From Sporolactobacillus vineae DSM 21990 = SL153 (GTDB taxonomy: Bacteria; Bacillota; Bacilli; Bacillales; Sporolactobacillaceae): 64,000 nucleotides of DNA. The position numbers and the translations under genes were made by a program. The stretch lies in NCBI RefSeq assembly GCF_000377985.1, contig NZ_KB899043.1, positions 248,001 to 312,000 on the forward strand, written 5' to 3'. The notes under the pieces were generated by a model, which worked only from the letters and a program-made list of their open reading frames with translations, was not told where the DNA came from and did no database searches. Within the stretch, counting starts at the first letter, position 1. Each line of letters opens with the position of its first letter. Positions 56,456 through 64,000 of the stretch are shown here, piece after piece.

Positions 56456-56803
56456 CTATTTGTAGAATTGCTGGAGTACTTTTAATAACTCGTTGATCTG
56501 ATCTGAACCATGCCCTTCTTCAATCGCTTTAGCAACGCATGACTTGGCATGGCGCTCCAGTACGGAAAAGCCGATTTTTTTTAACGCCGCCTGGGCAGCC
56601 GACAGCTGAATCAGAATATCAACACAATAGCGATCGTCCTCAATCATTTTCTGGAGGCCTCTGATCTGGCCTTCCACCCGTTTCAGGCGATTGATGATTC
56701 TCTGCTTCTCTTCCAAAGTCCTCGGTGCTGCCGGCGATTTGTCGGGCTGCATCGCGAGACCTTCGTCTGGCGCACTGCAGCAGCAATCTTCGCGTTCATT
56801 CAT
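56456..56803 (-). CDS. csoR: Copper-sensing repressor CsoR
   Basis: 115-residue DUF156 helical repressor. The Cys-His-Cys copper site is visible: [10 protein letters not shown], then ERHAKSCV. The preceding [19 protein letters not shown] is the family signature. The N-terminal 30 residues contain an additional cysteine cluster, DCCCSAP, which is not part of the usual core. Operator and promoter lie just upstream; with copA it forms an autoregulated unit. Confidence 0.94.
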   Translation of the reverse strand: MNEREDCCCSAPDEGLAMQPDKSPAAPRTLEEKQRIINRLKRVEGQIRGLQKMIEDDRYCVDILIQLSAAQAALKKIGFSVLERHAKSCVAKAIEEGHGSDQINELLKVLQQFYK

Positions 56804-56826
56804 CGCCTACCACCCCTTCTCCCTGC

Positions 56827-56855
56827 ATTATACCCCCATTGGGTATAAGAAACAA
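56827..56855 (-). promoter_or_regulatory. csoR-copA promoter with CsoR operator
   Basis: Minus strand TTGTTT (56855-56850), 17-nt spacer, TATAAT (56832-56827). Between and over the boxes lies the inverted repeat TATACCC-CCATT-GGGTATA (56829-56847), the standard CsoR site, so bound CsoR would block RNA polymerase until copper arrives. Confidence 0.9.
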
Positions 56856-57559
56856 ACTGCCGATCATCGTGCATCCGGCTCACACCAGAGATTCTCCGAC
56901 ATACTCCACTTACCATATGATAGTGCAATTCCCCGTTTTAGAAAACGGATACATCATCCCGGGCACATCGATGCAGATGCGGATTGCCGGCAACGGTTTT
57001 ACTGCGGCAAATTTCGCCAGCGCAAAAAAGCAGCCCAGGAAGCTGCTTTTTGCGTGAGTGAGAAAGGAGAGGTGTAAGTCACTATGATTCTTTTGATACC
57101 CGTGATGCCCCGATCGATTTCCTGAACAACATGACGATCCCTTTGTATGATGTTCCGGGAAGAAATAGGCAGGTTCTGCAGGATGAATCAGTGTGTCACG
57201 GCATCCGGCCGGATAACATGCCTTCCTGATCCTGCTGGTACAGAAGACGGCTGCCCGTTCAGCCACATGCATAGACATGCCCCAGGTCCGGCACATGGCG
57301 GATAAATTCGTTCGCCGTACGCTTTCACAGTTTTCACGCAGCCGTTCTGCCGAGACGGACCGGCGGCATCTGCCGTGAACGCTGATTGCCACCTTGCTGT
57401 TCCTGCTGTTTTTCTTCTGTTTCATCATATGGGATCCGTCAGTCCAGCGCAAAGTCATAAAAGCACTGAAAGCAATGGAAATCCCTACTGATTTTGCTGT
57501 ATTTTGATTTCCGGACACTTTTTTCACCCAATTATTCTGAAAAAAGAACAATTCTTTCG
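56856..57559. other. Gene-poor stretch with possible relics
   Basis: About 700 bp without a convincing gene. A minus-strand frame (57551-56910) has no ribosome binding site and unnatural composition. In other minus frames, short protein-like pieces (for example KQQEQQGGNQRSRQMPPVRL near 57350-57420, then ERIYPPCAGPGACLCMW near 57290) do not share a frame, which could mean a broken gene. On the plus strand an unsupported 46-codon frame begins at 56918. One strong hairpin ends it (57021-57054). Confidence 0.4.
57021..57054. terminator. Isolated bidirectional terminator
   Basis: CGCAAAAAAGCAGC/GCTGCTTTTTGCG hairpin with loop CCAGGA; A and T runs on both sides. No confident gene ends here, which suggests a transcription unit (or lost gene) not recognised. 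Confidence 0.65.
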
Positions 57560-58114
57560 TTAATTGTCTTTCAGCTTATTGACCATCAGACCGGCAAGAA
57601 AATCATAACCTGCATCCGAAAAATGTAAACCGTCGGCCAAAAGCAGAGGTTCATAGTTGTCCTTCCCGGCCATTTCCCGATTGAGATCGATCAGAACTGC
57701 TCCATGTGAACGGGCACATGTTCTGACGGCTTGCGCATAGAGTGATACGCGCTCATTGGTCCGCTTCCCGATCTGTCTTGCATCGATGACCGGCGACGGC
57801 GTCATCAGGATTACTTTATCGGGCGAAATGGCCCGGACGATTCGATCCAGATTACGAATAAATCTCGTCAGCGGGATCCCCTTATGAAACGAGGAATCAT
57901 TAGCTCCGAAAAGCACCGTTACCTTGTCGTACGGCAGATCAAGTACGTCATGATCGAGTCTCCTGACTGCCTGATCCGTTGTCTCCCCGGAAACGCCGGC
58001 ATTTCTGACCTGACAGTTCAGTCCGGAAACAAGGCGATCGGTCAGCCGCGGTGTGTCTTTTTCGCCATTCCATCCGGCGGTAATACTGTCTCCGAAACAG
58101 ATTAACTGATGCAT
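57560..58114 (-). CDS. SGNH/GDSL hydrolase
   Basis: 184-residue lipase/esterase-like enzyme without signal peptide. Block I has ICFGDSITAGW with the serine; block III is LFGANDSS; the C-terminal catalytic pair is in LLLADGLHFSDAGYDFLA (D and H). Substrate not predictable: short-chain esters or acyl-CoA. ATG 58114 (GGGGATTG upstream) is taken; the frame opens further at 58153. Confidence 0.88.
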   Translation of the reverse strand: MHQLICFGDSITAGWNGEKDTPRLTDRLVSGLNCQVRNAGVSGETTDQAVRRLDHDVLDLPYDKVTVLFGANDSSFHKGIPLTRFIRNLDRIVRAISPDKVILMTPSPVIDARQIGKRTNERVSLYAQAVRTCARSHGAVLIDLNREMAGKDNYEPLLLADGLHFSDAGYDFLAGLMVNKLKDN

Positions 58115-58176
58115 CCATTCAATCCCCAATCCTGTTGCGATCACCGGGAACACATTGATTTACGTGTTCATTCCCG

Positions 58177-58207
58177 GTTTCTTTGCTATTGCCCTCTTCA
58201 TTATAAT
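58177..58207 (+). promoter_or_regulatory. Candidate khtTU promoter
   Basis: TATAAT at 58202-58207 with a weak TTCTTT-type -35 about 17 nt upstream, 61 bp before the start. Confidence 0.4.
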
Positions 58208-58268
58208 AGAATAAATACAGTAGTGTATCCGGTGATCCGGATCAATTCAACCAGGAAGAGGTGCGTAC

Positions 58269-58769
58269 ATGGAAATTATCGAAACAGATCTACCCGGAAT
58301 CGGGAAGAAATTTCAATTATCTACGGAAAACGGAGATAAAGTCGTCATCATTATTCATGACGACGGCAGGCGGGATGTTTATCATTATGATGATTCAGAT
58401 CCTGACGAAAGTATCTCCTGCGCCAGTTTTAATGATGCTGAATCAAGGCAGGTTGCGGCAATACTGGGCGGCATGACCTATAAACCCAAAACAGTGGCGT
58501 CCGTCGAGCTTGCGTTAAATAACTTAATTATCGACTGGTATAAGGTTGGTGCCGGTTCACCGATTTCGGGAAAGACAATCGGTGGTCTCGGCATCCGCCG
58601 GAACTATCAGGTTAATGTCATCGGGATCATCGGAAAGAACCACGCAAAGCAGCTGAATCCCGGAGCCGGCGCAATTCTCGATACAGGTGACACCATTGTT
58701 GTTTCCGGCGAACGGACGCATCTCCGGAAATTCCACGACGCGCTCCTGGCCGGAGATAAGGGGGAATAA
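58269..58769 (+). CDS. khtT: K+/H+ antiporter regulatory subunit KhtT (TrkA-C/RCK-C domain)
   Basis: 166-residue soluble protein. The first 70 residues are the KhtT-specific domain (ETDLPGIGKKFQLSTENGDK); the C-terminal 80 residues are a TrkA-C (RCK_C) domain: GKTIGGLGIRRNYQVNVIGI and LDTGDTIVVSGE. In B. subtilis the RCK_C domain binds c-di-AMP and controls KhtU. Stop overlaps directly with the khtU start (TAAATGG), so coupled. Confidence 0.93.
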   Translation: MEIIETDLPGIGKKFQLSTENGDKVVIIIHDDGRRDVYHYDDSDPDESISCASFNDAESRQVAAILGGMTYKPKTVASVELALNNLIIDWYKVGAGSPISGKTIGGLGIRRNYQVNVIGIIGKNHAKQLNPGAGAILDTGDTIVVSGERTHLRKFHDALLAGDKGE

Positions 58770-59984
58770 ATGGACCATCTCATTCTTGAAACAGGCATTG
58801 CGTTCGTTCTTGTCGCTGCAGCCGCACTGATCGCCAATAAACTCAAATTTTCCATTATTCCCTTTCTGATTATTGCCGGGATGCTGGTCGGCCCTCATGC
58901 GCCGAAGATCGGCGTCTTCAGTCTGAAATTTATTGAGAGTGCACCGTTCATTAATTTTCTCGGCCGGATCGGTATTCTTTTCTTACTCTTCTATCTCGGA
59001 CTTGAATTTTCAACAGGCAAACTGCTCAAATCCGGAAAGTCCATCCTGCTCGGAGGCACGGTTTACATCGGTATGAATTTCGGCCTGGGCATCCTCTATC
59101 CGCTGGTGCTTGGCTTCCCGCTGAAAGAGATCCTGATCATCGCCGGGATCACCACTGTCTCCTCCAGTGCCATCGTCGCAAAAGTCCTCGTCGACTTGCG
59201 CCGGACAGGCAATTCGGAGACCGAACTGATTCTGGGCATCATCATGTTTGAAGACATCTTTCTGGCCGTATATCTCTCGGCGGTATCCGGCCTGATCCTC
59301 GGGAATTCGCAGTCATTCGGGAAATCGCTGCTCTCGATCGGGATCTCACTGGCTTATATGATCCTCTTCTTTGTCATTGCCCGGTTTGCCGCGCCGCTGT
59401 TGAACAAGCTGCTCCGCATCCGGTCCGATGAGATCTTTATCATCGTCATCTTCGCTTCGCTTTTCTTCATCGCCGGGTTTTCGGAGACGATTCATGTCGC
59501 TGAGGCGATCGGTGCGCTGCTGCTCGGTCTGGTTTACTCGGAGACAACGCAGGCCGAACGCATTGAACGTCTGGTTATCCCTTTCCGTGATTTCTTCGGT
59601 GCTGTGTTCTTTTTCAGTTTCGGACTCGGCATTGATCCTGCTCAGCTTGGCGGTGCCGTCTGGCTCACAATTGGTGCCGTTTTGATCACAGTCGCCGGCA
59701 ATTTCGCCGCCGGACTGATCGGCGGCCGCCTGTCAGGCCTCTCCTATAAAGCATCGACAAATATCGGACTGACGATTGTTTCCCGCGGCGAATTCTCAAT
59801 CATCATGGCGAATCTCGGCATTGTCGGCGGGCTGATGCCGGTCCTCAAGCCGTTTTCGGCATTATATGTGCTGATTCTGGCCATTCTCGGCCCGATCATG
59901 ACCAAAGAATCCAAAAAAATCTTTGCTTTACTGAACCGGATTTTTAAATGGCAGAGGACGCAAAAGACGCGAGCCGCGGAATAG
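58770..59984 (+). CDS. khtU: Potassium/proton antiporter KhtU (CPA2 family)
   Basis: 404-residue membrane protein with about 12-13 helices of the CPA2 Na+/K+:H+ exchanger family. Recognised from LLFYLGLEFSTGKL, ITTVSSSAIVAKVLVDL (the region around the ion-binding residues) and FFSFGLGIDP. K+ efflux in alkaline or high-K+ conditions follows from the family. B. subtilis also has khtS in front; no khtS is present here. Confidence 0.94.
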   Translation: MDHLILETGIAFVLVAAAALIANKLKFSIIPFLIIAGMLVGPHAPKIGVFSLKFIESAPFINFLGRIGILFLLFYLGLEFSTGKLLKSGKSILLGGTVYIGMNFGLGILYPLVLGFPLKEILIIAGITTVSSSAIVAKVLVDLRRTGNSETELILGIIMFEDIFLAVYLSAVSGLILGNSQSFGKSLLSIGISLAYMILFFVIARFAAPLLNKLLRIRSDEIFIIVIFASLFFIAGFSETIHVAEAIGALLLGLVYSETTQAERIERLVIPFRDFFGAVFFFSFGLGIDPAQLGGAVWLTIGAVLITVAGNFAAGLIGGRLSGLSYKASTNIGLTIVSRGEFSIIMANLGIVGGLMPVLKPFSALYVLILAILGPIMTKESKKIFALLNRIFKWQRTQKTRAAE

Positions 59985-60030
59985 GCGACCCATTGTCTTC
60001 CGAAAGCCGGAAACCATCCGTTTGAATGTT

Positions 60031-60060
60031 TTGATTTTATCAGCCTGGTTTCTTTATAAT
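60031..60060 (+). promoter_or_regulatory. Promoter of the aldo/keto reductase gene
   Basis: TTGATT (60031-60036), 18-nt spacer, TATAAT (60055-60060), 37 bp before the ATG. Confidence 0.6.
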
Positions 60061-60097
60061 TAAAGTGAACCTAAATTTTAAACGAGGCGATAAATTC

Positions 60098-61108
60098 ATG
60101 GAAACTACATCAATCAGGGGAACGGACCTTCATCCGACACGCATCGCCCTGGGTACATGGGCAATCGGCGGCTGGATGTGGGGCGGTTCGGATGACCGTG
60201 AATCAATCAGAACCATTCATCAGGCTCTGGACAGCGGCATCCGGACAATTGATACTGCCCCTGCGTACGGACAGGGACATGCTGAGAAAGTTGTCGGACA
60301 GGCCCTCAAGGAATACGGCCACCGGGATCAGATCGTACTGGCTACCAAGGTTTGCCTTGATTGGGTGGGTAGCGATGTCTTCCGAAATGGGTCTCGTGAA
60401 CTGATCAAAAGGCAGGTTGAGGACTCTCTCCAACGGCTGGGAACAGATTATATCGACATTTACCAGGTTCACTGGCCGGATCCGCTCGTTCCGATTGAAG
60501 AAACGGCAGAAGCCATGGGCGACCTGTACAAAGAAGGAAAAATCAGGGCGATTGGGGTCAGCAACTTCACTGTGGACCAGATGAAAGCATTTAAAGCCGT
60601 TGCGCCGATCCACACTGTCCAGCCGCCGTACAACTTGTTTGAACGGGATATTGAGAAGGACGTGCTGCCCTACAGTAAAGAAAACGGGATTGTTGCATTA
60701 TGTTACGGCAGTCTCTGCCGCGGGATGCTGTCCGGAAAAATGACGGCCGACCGCAAATTCGGCGGTGACGATCTGCGGCTCTCTGATCCGAAGTTCAAGG
60801 CACCGCACTTCGCCCACTATCTGGCGGCAGTTGATGATCTGGCTAAACTTGCTAAGGACCGATACGGTAAATCCGTCAGAGCACTCGCCGTCCGCTGGAT
60901 TCTCGATCAGACTAAGGATGGGATTGCCCTCTGGGGCGCGCGTCATCCGGATCAGATTGCCGCTGCCACTGAAGTAGCGGATTTCCATCTTGACGATCAG
61001 ACGCTGAAAGACATCGATGCCATTCTGAAGCGTCACGTTCCGGAACCGATCGGCACTGAATTCATGGCTCCGCCAACCCGCAAGGAATATGAAGCATCAA
61101 AAAAATGA
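60098..61108 (+). CDS. Aldo/keto reductase (YhdN-like)
   Basis: NADPH-dependent reductase of 336 residues, (beta/alpha)8 barrel. The catalytic tetrad fits the family: Asp in TIDTAPAYGQGHAE, the Tyr there, Lys in VLATKVCLDW, His in IYQVHWPDP. The ARRxSE-like cofactor tail is partly different (ARHPDQIAAA). B. subtilis YhdN/GSP69 is the closest I recall, a general-stress aldehyde reductase. ATG 60098 after CGAGGCGAT; the frame opens at 60065. Confidence 0.9.
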   Translation: METTSIRGTDLHPTRIALGTWAIGGWMWGGSDDRESIRTIHQALDSGIRTIDTAPAYGQGHAEKVVGQALKEYGHRDQIVLATKVCLDWVGSDVFRNGSRELIKRQVEDSLQRLGTDYIDIYQVHWPDPLVPIEETAEAMGDLYKEGKIRAIGVSNFTVDQMKAFKAVAPIHTVQPPYNLFERDIEKDVLPYSKENGIVALCYGSLCRGMLSGKMTADRKFGGDDLRLSDPKFKAPHFAHYLAAVDDLAKLAKDRYGKSVRALAVRWILDQTKDGIALWGARHPDQIAAATEVADFHLDDQTLKDIDAILKRHVPEPIGTEFMAPPTRKEYEASKK

Positions 61109-61212
61109 AACAAACAGACCCGGAGCGGCGTTTCGATCCCGCTTCTCCAACGGCTGAAGATCGGCAACCATGTTTGCCTTAATAGGGAACAGGGCTGCCG
61201 TTTTTTCTTATC

Positions 61213-61310
61213 ACCTGTCCCGGCAGCTGTATTCCGCTTCAGGTGCTCACTTTTTCCCGCGGAAGTCTCGCACACCTTTCGCTCCGGATCACGAAGTATC
61301 AAAACAGAGC
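61213..61310. repeat. Intergenic repeat, copy D
   Basis: Contains TTCCGCTTCAGGTGCTCAC, TTTCCCGCGGAAGTCTCGC and ends AAAACAGAGC (61301-61310), the same right end as copy A. The left end GGCTCTGTT is not found, so the copy is diverged. Confidence 0.5.
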
Positions 61311-61361
61311 TTCATGGAACAGTTTTTAAATTAAGGGCTTTAAGAGAAAGGTTGTATCAGG

Positions 61362-62264
61362 TTGAATCATACAGTAGAACACGCACAGGTGCCTGTGAAA
61401 GAAAGATCAAAGCATAAAGGTCTGACAATCCGTCAGTTGATTGTCAGACTGCTTCTGATCAGTATCGGCGTCTTTTTTGAAGCCATTTCGCTGGAAAGCT
61501 TTCTCGTTCCGAATAAGATTATCGACGGTGGTGTAACAGGCATTTCGATCATGATGACCCATCTCAGCGGCCTGCCGATCGGCATTTTTCTCATCATCTT
61601 CAATTTTCCCTTCTTCATCGTCGGCTATAAACAAATGGGCAAGACATTCACCGTCACTTCTGCCTGTGCGGTCACGGCACTCGCCCTGCTGACGACTTTT
61701 TCGGGAATTCCGCAGTTTACCAATGACCTTCTTCTTGCCGCCGTATTCGGAGGCATTATCATGGGCATCGGCGTCGGTCTGGTCATCCGCAACGGCGGAT
61801 CTTCAGACGGAACCGAAATTCTTGCCGTCCTTTTTAATGAAAAAACACCGTTCTCCGTCGGTGAAGTGGTCATGTTTATCAATATTTTCATTCTCGGATC
61901 CGCCGGTTTCGTGTTTGGATGGAACTACGCCATGTACTCGCTGATCGCCTACTTTATCGCCTTTAAAATGATCGATATTACAAGCGAAGGTCTGGAGTCT
62001 TCGAAGGCGGTATGGATTATCAGCGACCTCCATCAGGAAATCGGCGATGCCCTGAACGACCGGCTTGGCCGCGGGGTGACCTATCTCAACGGCGAGGGTG
62101 CCTATACGGGAAACGATAAAAATGTTATTTTTACCGTGATCAGCCGGCTGGAAGAAGCGAAAGTCAAAAACATCGTGGACTCGATTGATAAAAATGCCTT
62201 TCTTGCGATCAGTGATATCCATGACGTGAAAGGCGGCCGCTTTAAGAAGCGCAGCATTCATTAA
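61362..62264 (+). CDS. YitT family membrane protein (DUF161/DUF2179)
   Basis: 300 residues: about five or six hydrophobic helices (DUF161), then a soluble C-terminal DUF2179 domain (GVTYLNGEGAYTGNDKNVIFTVISR divided around residue 245). Family marks LESFLVPNKIIDGGVTGISIM and GLVIRNGGSSDGTEILA are clear. Function unknown. Start is a TTG at 61362 with AGAAAGG about 10 nt upstream; no better ATG lies near. Confidence 0.9.
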   Translation: MNHTVEHAQVPVKERSKHKGLTIRQLIVRLLLISIGVFFEAISLESFLVPNKIIDGGVTGISIMMTHLSGLPIGIFLIIFNFPFFIVGYKQMGKTFTVTSACAVTALALLTTFSGIPQFTNDLLLAAVFGGIIMGIGVGLVIRNGGSSDGTEILAVLFNEKTPFSVGEVVMFINIFILGSAGFVFGWNYAMYSLIAYFIAFKMIDITSEGLESSKAVWIISDLHQEIGDALNDRLGRGVTYLNGEGAYTGNDKNVIFTVISRLEEAKVKNIVDSIDKNAFLAISDIHDVKGGRFKKRSIH

Positions 62265-62272
62265 ACCGTTTT

Positions 62273-63502
62273 TCAAAGATCGTTTCCAGATCGCTGCGTT
62301 GCTTTGCGCTCAGTCCGCCGCGCCGCAAGCGTGGAGACTACCAGCCAGGCGGCATTGGCAAACAGCAGCGCACTGGTTGAGTAGAAAACAAAGCGAATAC
62401 CGAATGAAGCGGCCATATGTCCGCCGAGCAATGACCCTCCGAGTGTGCCGAGAAACTGTGCGGATTGATTGTATCCGAACAGACGCCCGGTAATCGCTGC
62501 AGGGGCCATTTTTTTAACGATCGTATTGATTGCCGGCAGGATACCCGCCGTCGCCAGCCCGAGTAAAAATCTCAGCCCGGAGAGCTGCCACGGATCGGAG
62601 ACGAACGCCTGGGGAATGAAGACAAGACCTGTGAAGATCAGCGCAGCCAGCAGTACCCGCCGCGGGCCGATCCGATCCGTCAGCCGGCCCAGAAACGGTG
62701 CTGCGATCACGCTGGCAAGACCTGCGGACGCAACAACAACGCCGGAGATCAAAGCCAGCTGGGTAGCCTGCGGTGCGAGTAATTTAACGTAGACCGTGAT
62801 GATCGGCTGGATCGACATGTTTGCCAGCTGAACCATAAACGTGGTGACGAACATGGCGATAAACATGCCCATATGCGGCGTCATCATCCAGACCTGGCGA
62901 AATGAGATCTTTTTCTTATCCTGAACGACAAACTTCTCACGGATAAACAGCAGCGATGCCAGAAAAGCCGCACCCAGGGACAGACTGGTGCTGATAAATA
63001 CGAAACGCATGCCGACCAGATCAGAAAGAAAGCCGCCCAGTAAGGGCCCGATCAGTGAACCGCTGATCCCGCCGGTGGATAACATGCTCAGTGCCCAGCC
63101 GGAGTGGCTTTTCGGTGTCTGCATCGCCACCAGAATGATCGACGCGGGAATATACCCTGAGACAACCCCCTGCACCATCCTCAGAAAAAACAGCTGATAG
63201 ACATTCTGTGAAAAACCCATGCAGAAAACGACGAGGCACATGCCGAGACTGGCGCGAAGCAGCATCGGTTTGCGCCCGTACTTATCGGCAAGTGCGCCCC
63301 AGAGCGGTGAAACCAGCGCTGAAACCAGAAATGTGGCTCCGAAGACCAGTCCGGACCATCGTTCGATATCTGATGTATTATGCACACCGAGCTGTTCGAT
63401 AAAAAGCGGCAGAAAAGGAATGATCTGACTCATTCCCGCCGCCGTTGCAAACGCACCGAACCAGCAGACATATAAGTTCTTTTTCCATAAAGGAAGCGAC
63501 AT
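62273..63502 (-). CDS. MFS multidrug efflux transporter
   Basis: 409 residues in 12 predicted helices. The motif A loop between helices 2 and 3 is GALADKYGRKPMLLRASLG; motif C is weakly visible as GGISGSLIGPLLGG (helix 5), a mark of drug/H+ antiporters. Resembles the MdtG/YfmO-like group. Start at 63502, with AGGTG eight nt upstream and the conserved LWKKNLYVCWFGAF lead; the frame opens at 63640 with non-membrane sequence. Substrate unknown. Confidence 0.88.
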   Translation of the reverse strand: MSLPLWKKNLYVCWFGAFATAAGMSQIIPFLPLFIEQLGVHNTSDIERWSGLVFGATFLVSALVSPLWGALADKYGRKPMLLRASLGMCLVVFCMGFSQNVYQLFFLRMVQGVVSGYIPASIILVAMQTPKSHSGWALSMLSTGGISGSLIGPLLGGFLSDLVGMRFVFISTSLSLGAAFLASLLFIREKFVVQDKKKISFRQVWMMTPHMGMFIAMFVTTFMVQLANMSIQPIITVYVKLLAPQATQLALISGVVVASAGLASVIAAPFLGRLTDRIGPRRVLLAALIFTGLVFIPQAFVSDPWQLSGLRFLLGLATAGILPAINTIVKKMAPAAITGRLFGYNQSAQFLGTLGGSLLGGHMAASFGIRFVFYSTSALLFANAAWLVVSTLAARRTERKATQRSGNDL

Positions 63503-63567
63503 CAACACACACCTTGCTTTTCCCATTGTCTCTTGAAACAGAGTTTTACATGTGACAGAAGTACGTG

Positions 63568-63600
63568 AAAAAAAGGCGCCTGAAATAGGGCACCTTTTTT
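63568..63600 (-). terminator. Terminator after the TerC-family gene
   Basis: Minus strand GGTGCC/GGCGCC stem (63594-63575) with one U-G pair, A run before and seven T after. Confidence 0.75.
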
Positions 63601-63684
63601 CAGCACTACTAATAATAGATGGATTTTTACTTTTTAACAAACGATTGGATCACAGCCTGCCCTGAAAACTCAGAGCTTAAACGT

Positions 63685-64000
63685 TCAGACCGCCTGATTT
63701 TTATTGACCGGATGCGTCTGCTTCTTCTGAGTGAACCAGCCGGCAAAAAGAACGGCAAGGATGATCAGAATCACAACCGGCCACTCGATCCACGCGGCGA
63801 GACCGCCCAGACCTTTTCTGACCAATGGTTCGGCAAAAAGCATTTTCCCGGCCGTCATGGCCAGAATGGCTGCCCCGACATAGATCAGCCACGGGAAACG
63901 GTCGGTCAGTTTCATAATCACAGCGCTGCCGCCCATCAGTAATGGAACACTGAACAGCAGACCGACAATCACCAGCAGCGGATCATTTTGCGCCGCCCCG
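63685..64000 (-). CDS. TerC family membrane protein, C-terminal part
   Basis: The frame is open to the right edge (first visible residues GAAQNDPLLVIVGLLFSVPL), so only the last 104 residues or so are here. Three hydrophobic segments and the DPLLVIVGLLFSVPLLMGGS, DRFPWLIYVGAAILAMTAGKM features match YjbE/TerC-type membrane proteins, linked to metal (Mn) export or tellurite resistance. Apparent starts inside the frame are not real starts. Confidence 0.8.
   Translation of the reverse strand, partial: GAAQNDPLLVIVGLLFSVPLLMGGSAVIMKLTDRFPWLIYVGAAILAMTAGKMLFAEPLVRKGLGGLAAWIEWPVVILIILAVLFAGWFTQKKQTHPVNKNQAV

Noticed and set aside
56910-57551. 213-codon minus-strand frame in the gap between csoR and the SGNH hydrolase gene
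   Set aside because: Rich in R, S, C and H, runs through the terminator hairpin and has no ribosome binding site; kept only as a possible relic region.
1-64000. tRNA or rRNA genes, CRISPR arrays, prophage or insertion sequences
   Set aside because: Looked for CCA-ended cloverleaf-like segments, spaced direct repeats, integrase and transposase motifs; none was found.

Overview
The window reads as a chromosomal segment of a spore-forming, low-to-mid GC Firmicute of the order Bacillales. The evidence is an alpha/beta small acid-soluble spore protein, a GerA-type germinant receptor operon with sigma-G-like promoter sequences, SftA, EzrA, RefZ, CcpA, an S-box riboswitch on metK and a T-box on leuS. 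Gene order repeatedly matches the Bacillus subtilis rpsD-ytsP-refZ-ezrA-nifZ-thiI-ssp block and the ccpA-ytxH-ytxG-murC-sftA-ytpR-ytpQ and trmB-ytmP-ytlQ-ytlP-ytkP-ytzE-ytgP-leuS-ytqA-ytpB-metK-pckA block, with some genes missing (for example ytxJ, aroA, motPS, ytpP). Roughly balanced base composition and this layout would suit Sporolactobacillaceae, but that is inference from memory; no 16S or other marker gene is present.

Layout. 1-6584: histidine operon on the minus strand (hisZ-G-D-B-H-A-F-IE, hisIE cut by the left edge) from one clear sigma-A promoter. 6639-9515: a palindromic intergenic repeat, the spore protein gene with a sigma-G promoter, then a cysteine desulfurase/ThiI pair for sulfur transfer to tRNA or thiamin. 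9620-14515: ezrA, a TauE/SafE-type permease, refZ, a GAF-type methionine sulfoxide reductase, and rpsD behind a structured leader. 14673-25663: class A PBP, ccpA, ytxH, ytxG, murC, sftA, ytpR, ytpQ, a DUF84 phosphatase: largely envelope, division and chromosome segregation. 25799-31709: PepSY-like protein, trmB, ytmP, ytlQ-like, 2'-5' RNA ligase-like, cysteine synthase-like, ytzE, an orphan coiled-coil protein. 31841-42335: murJ, leuS (T-box, CUC specifier), ytqA, ytpB, metK (SAM-I riboswitch), pckA (Rex-like operator). 42589-44679: an FbpA-like small ORF and the teichoic acid exporter tagGH. 44870-48962: spore germination operon, headed by a small two-helix membrane protein that looks like a receptor D subunit, followed by gerA, gerB and gerC. 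49052-50795: ydjO, a DUF402 protein and an orphan. 50953-56848: glycolate oxidase glcDF, copA and csoR with its operator. 57560-64000: SGNH hydrolase, khtTU, aldo/keto reductase, YitT protein, MFS transporter and a truncated TerC-family gene at the right edge.

How it fits together: most of the segment is conserved core genome, with no phage, IS element, CRISPR array or defence island seen. The less ordinary signals are regulatory and intergenic: a family of about five related palindromic repeats, at least two copies of which have the shape of terminators; a Rex-like box before pckA; a 17-bp perfect palindrome at the likely glcD start of transcription; a 110-nt upstream S4 leader with a long hairpin next to the ribosome binding site; and a CopA whose second metal-binding domain has lost its CxxC pair.
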